In this document: piece by piece, positions 37,200-38,893 of the stretch | Numbering within the stretch: the first letter of the stretch is position 1 | How the letters are laid out: every line of letters begins with the position of its first letter | Assembly: GCA_030652255.1 (NCBI GenBank) | Contig: JAUSAZ010000070.1 | Coordinates: forward strand, 1 to 38,893 | Direction of reading: 5' to 3' | Length of the DNA: 38,893 bases | Origin: Myxococcales bacterium | GTDB lineage: Bacteria > Myxococcota_A > Polyangia > Polyangiales > Ga0077539 | Notes under the pieces: generated by a model | What the model saw: the letters and a program-made list of their open reading frames with translations, nothing else | Database searches by the model: none | Told to the model about the DNA's origin: nothing | Made by a program: the position numbers and the translations under genes

Positions 37200-37859
37200 T
37201 CAAGTCACCCATCCACCGGCCTCCTCGATTGGCGAGTGACATCGAGCGCAAGCGGATGGAACCCGCTCCGGTTCTGTCGTCAGGGTGCCGACAGCCCCGC
37301 AGTTGGCGCAGAGTTGTTCGTCGAGATTGAAAACGCCCGTTACGCCCGCCCGAACGCCCTGTATGGCGACTGATTCCCACACGGCCTCCAACTCTTGGTC
37401 TGCCCGCGCAATCGAATCGGATGCCAGCAAGCGGTCCTGTTGCTGCGGGATCAGCTCTCGCACCTCCGATCGGACTTGCGTGCAACCAACGATTGCACCC
37501 AGCGAAGTGTATGCCGCCTTGAGCTCGACCGCAGCATACTGGGGCAGATCGCGACCGAGGAAGATGGGCGGTCGTTCGATCAGGCGTTTCGCTTCGTGCG
37601 GTGTCAGTCGGAGTTGCGCGCGGACTGCCGCCATGACTTCGATACGGGAGGTGGCAGGCACGTTCTCGATCGTTACATCAAAGAATGAAACAGACGTCAG
37701 CGCTTCGCTGAGATCCATGGCCTGATCGATGCGGTGTTGCGCGCAGCATCGTGTGCAGACAGCTAGGGACGCGGCACCGAAACCCGTACAGAAGTCGCAG
37801 TGGTACCACCCCACCGAGAACTTCAGACCGCACCCCTTGCACCGATAGTCAGTCGGCAT
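37200..37859 (-). CDS. Zinc-ribbon protein with L7/L12 C-terminal-like domain
   Basis: A 219-residue cassette protein of unusual build. The N-terminus has paired Cys motifs (YRCKGCG 6-11, HCDFC 20-24, CTRCC 35-39), a double zinc ribbon. Residues about 59-126 (FFDVTIENVPATSRIEVMAAVR, LRLTPHEAKRLIER, AAVELKAAYTSLGAIVGC) follow the pattern of the ribosomal L7/L12 C-terminal domain: FDV, K/RIEVI-VR, L-L-EAK-LV, AEE-K--LE-AGA-V. The C-terminus has another ribbon (CANCG 184-188, CARC 204-207). The L7/L12 domain normally binds translation factors, so an effect on translation is possible but unproven. ATG at 37859 has GAGGAG upstream, directly after the attC box; the stop is 10 bases before the next attC. 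Confidence 0.82.
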   Translation of the reverse strand: MPTDYRCKGCGLKFSVGWYHCDFCTGFGAASLAVCTRCCAQHRIDQAMDLSEALTSVSFFDVTIENVPATSRIEVMAAVRAQLRLTPHEAKRLIERPPIFLGRDLPQYAAVELKAAYTSLGAIVGCTQVRSEVRELIPQQQDRLLASDSIARADQELEAVWESVAIQGVRAGVTGVFNLDEQLCANCGAVGTLTTEPERVPSACARCHSPIEEAGGWVT

Positions 37860-37869
37860 GCTCTCCTCT

Positions 37870-37960
37870 GCCCAACGGCTGGCCGATGTGCCGCCGCAGT
37901 GGGCGCAGCGGGTTGGTGGTGGGGTGGATGGGAGCGGCCGGCACCATCGGCTTGTTAGAT
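37870..37960 (-). repeat. attC recombination site, 91 bp
   Basis: Boxes ATCTAAC (37960-37954) and GTTGGGC (37876-37870) are canonical. The arms pair as in the other sites, with one unpaired G on the first arm. Just outside lies GTTGGGCGT and a segment shared with the 38749 site. Confidence 0.9.
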
Positions 37961-38083
37961 ACGCCCAACGCTGGCAGCGACGCAAACGTGGCTCTTTCGA
38001 CTTCGGCGATCGGCGTGCGGCGCTCGCCCGTCGCTGCGGCCGCAGTCGTCCCGCTCGTCGTCACCTCGCCCCCCGCGTCCCGC

Positions 38084-38626
38084 TCACCGCTCGTCCTCCG
38101 CAGCCCCTTGCCCGTTGACCGCCACGGGCTCTTTCGTTGACTGCTCGCCAAGGTCCCCCGTCTCGCAGCCCGCAAGGTCGCGACGCACCGACGGCCCCTC
38201 CGGTGCCTCCAGCGAAACTGATGGAGTGCCCGGTTCTGGTGCTGGCGGCTCTCGAGGCACCCAAACCTGCGGAAGCTTACTCACTACCAGTTCTGCGAGT
38301 TCTTTCGACTTTTCGCTTCCGTCCCAATGGCCATCAAACTCACGGATCACATGCGGACTATAAACCAAGTCGGCACGCCAATTGGTCAAGTATCTCGCAC
38401 TCACAATCATCTTAAAGTACCGATGCGAGCCTCGATGGCGCCCAATAACCTGCACGTTTTCGTAGCCATCTCCCCAAAGTGCGGGGAAGCAATAGACCTT
38501 TGCGCCAGGCGAGAAATGCTTTGTTCCTCGCCGCATCTCTTTCCCACCTTCTCCACACCAGCGCTCCCGAACGACATTGGCGACAATGCACCAAATGGGA
38601 TCCGGATGTGGCTTTTCGCTTTGCAT
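38084..38626 (-). CDS. Cassette-encoded hypothetical protein
   Basis: A 180-residue soluble protein. The first 110 residues look like one folded domain: WCIVANVVRERWCGEGG, GTKHFSPGAKVYCFPALWGDGYENVQVIGRHRGSHRY and LTNWRADLVYSPHVIREFDGHW. The rest is Pro/Glu/Ser-rich and probably disordered. I recall this pattern among unnamed cassette-type proteins but cannot name a family. ATG at 38626 has AGGA 3-6 bases upstream. A 122-base leader separates it from the attC at 38749 and holds repeated CGACCGAC and ACAACGG motifs; it may carry a promoter. The stop is 123 bases before the next attC. Confidence 0.74.
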   Translation of the reverse strand: MQSEKPHPDPIWCIVANVVRERWCGEGGKEMRRGTKHFSPGAKVYCFPALWGDGYENVQVIGRHRGSHRYFKMIVSARYLTNWRADLVYSPHVIREFDGHWDGSEKSKELAELVVSKLPQVWVPREPPAPEPGTPSVSLEAPEGPSVRRDLAGCETGDLGEQSTKEPVAVNGQGAAEDER

Positions 38627-38748
38627 GATTCCTAGCGCGTCGGTCGAAGCCCGTTGTCCGTTGTCGGTCGCTCGTTTTCTCGTCGCCTGCGGTCCAACTC
38701 GCGTTCTTCGCGGCCCGCAGCCCGCAGTCCGGCGCCGATCTCCTGGCT

Positions 38749-38839
38749 ATCTAACGGCTGGCCGATGTGCCGCCGCAATGGGTGCAGCAGGTTGGAGATG
38801 GGTGAGATGGGAGCGGTCGGCACCATCGGCTTGTTAGAT
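38749..38839 (-). repeat. attC recombination site, 91 bp
   Basis: Boxes ATCTAAC (38839-38833) and GTTAGAT (38755-38749) are canonical and perfectly inverted. The arms match those of the other 91-bp sites. It is the rightmost complete site in the window. Confidence 0.9.
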
Positions 38840-38893
38840 ACGCCCAACGCGGGCCACGACGCAAACGTGCCAGTCTCCGCGTCGTGGATCGGC
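38840..38893 (-). other. 3' end of a further cassette
   Basis: The last 54 bases continue past the attC and closely match the segment next to the 37870 site (both carry GCGTTGGGCGT and ACGTTTGCGTCG on the minus strand). The gene of this cassette lies outside the window. Confidence 0.6.

Larger units (their letters stand above)
34565..38893 (-). mobile_element. Chromosomal integron gene-cassette array
   Basis: A run of single short genes, all on the minus strand, separated by attC recombination sites. Five attC are each 91 bases and clearly homologous (starts 35720, 36515, 37099, 37870, 38749); two are divergent (35089, 36338) and one is a half site (34565). Read on the minus strand, each has an RYYYAAC box, an imperfect palindrome and a GTTRRRY box, and the next gene starts soon after the last box. 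At least seven cassettes are complete or nearly so, and the tail of another reaches the right edge. By orientation attI and the integrase should lie beyond 38893; neither is seen. Left of it are core genes. Confidence 0.88.

Noticed and set aside
38632..38847. A small protein with the recurring peptide NKPMVPTAP...PLRRHIGQ
   Set aside because: This peptide appears wherever an attC is read in that frame (also near 36540, 37120, 37900). It is translation of the recombination site, not a conserved protein.
34565..38893. A CRISPR array
   Set aside because: The repeats are 91 bases, palindromic, 0.4-0.8 kb apart and separate genes; no short regular spacers or cas genes are present.

Overview
The window comes from a very GC-rich bacterial chromosome that looks like a myxobacterium (Myxococcota, Polyangia/Sandaracinus-like). 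The signs are two eukaryote-like Ser/Thr kinases, a PP2C phosphatase fused to a cyclic-nucleotide-binding domain, a sensor-less hybrid histidine kinase, and many surface lipoproteins with Asp/Pro-rich linkers followed by Cys-rich, RCC1, metallophosphoesterase or metzincin domains. This placement is inferred from gene content; no rRNA is present.

Layout. 1-358: REP-like hairpins, then an M20 amidohydrolase (359-1531). 1554-6609, minus strand: RluA-type pseudouridine synthase, hybrid histidine kinase/receiver, a beta-propeller-like protein and a Cys-rich lipoprotein. 6811-15076: zinc-ribbon Ser/Thr kinase, a large Cys-rich lipoprotein, a purple-acid-phosphatase-like lipoprotein and a 14-repeat RCC1 lipoprotein. 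15093-17760: small secreted, Uma2-type and membrane proteins plus a decayed gene. 17777-22753: a secreted protein with three AgmX-like domains, the GTPases Der and Era (overlapping operon) and an FGE-like protein. 22857-24535: two convergent lipoprotein genes with a 125-bp MITE-like element between them. 24627-29080: GT-C glycosyltransferase, PP2C-cNMP phosphatase, a small basic protein and a LuxC-type acyl-CoA reductase. 29106-34535: glutamate dehydrogenase, ArgG, a pappalysin-like metalloprotease lipoprotein and a second Ser/Thr kinase.

The most striking region is 34565-38893. It is a chromosomal integron gene-cassette array on the minus strand. Five 91-bp attC sites (35720, 36515, 37099, 37870, 38749) share RYYYAAC/GTTRRRY core boxes and an imperfect palindrome with a single unpaired base. 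Two degenerate sites (35089, 36338) and one half site (34565) complete the set. Between them sit single, short, mostly unknown genes, each ending about 10-15 bases before an attC in most cassettes. No integrase lies in the window; by orientation it and attI should lie beyond the right edge. The distal end of the array abuts the kinase gene that ends at 34535. One cassette encodes a protein with a ribosomal L7/L12 C-terminal-like domain between zinc ribbons.

The core genes (der, era, rluA-type, argG, glutamate dehydrogenase) are ordinary housekeeping genes. The lipoproteins, kinases and phosphatase suggest an organism rich in surface structures and phospho-signalling. The cassette array is the accessory, laterally acquired part.
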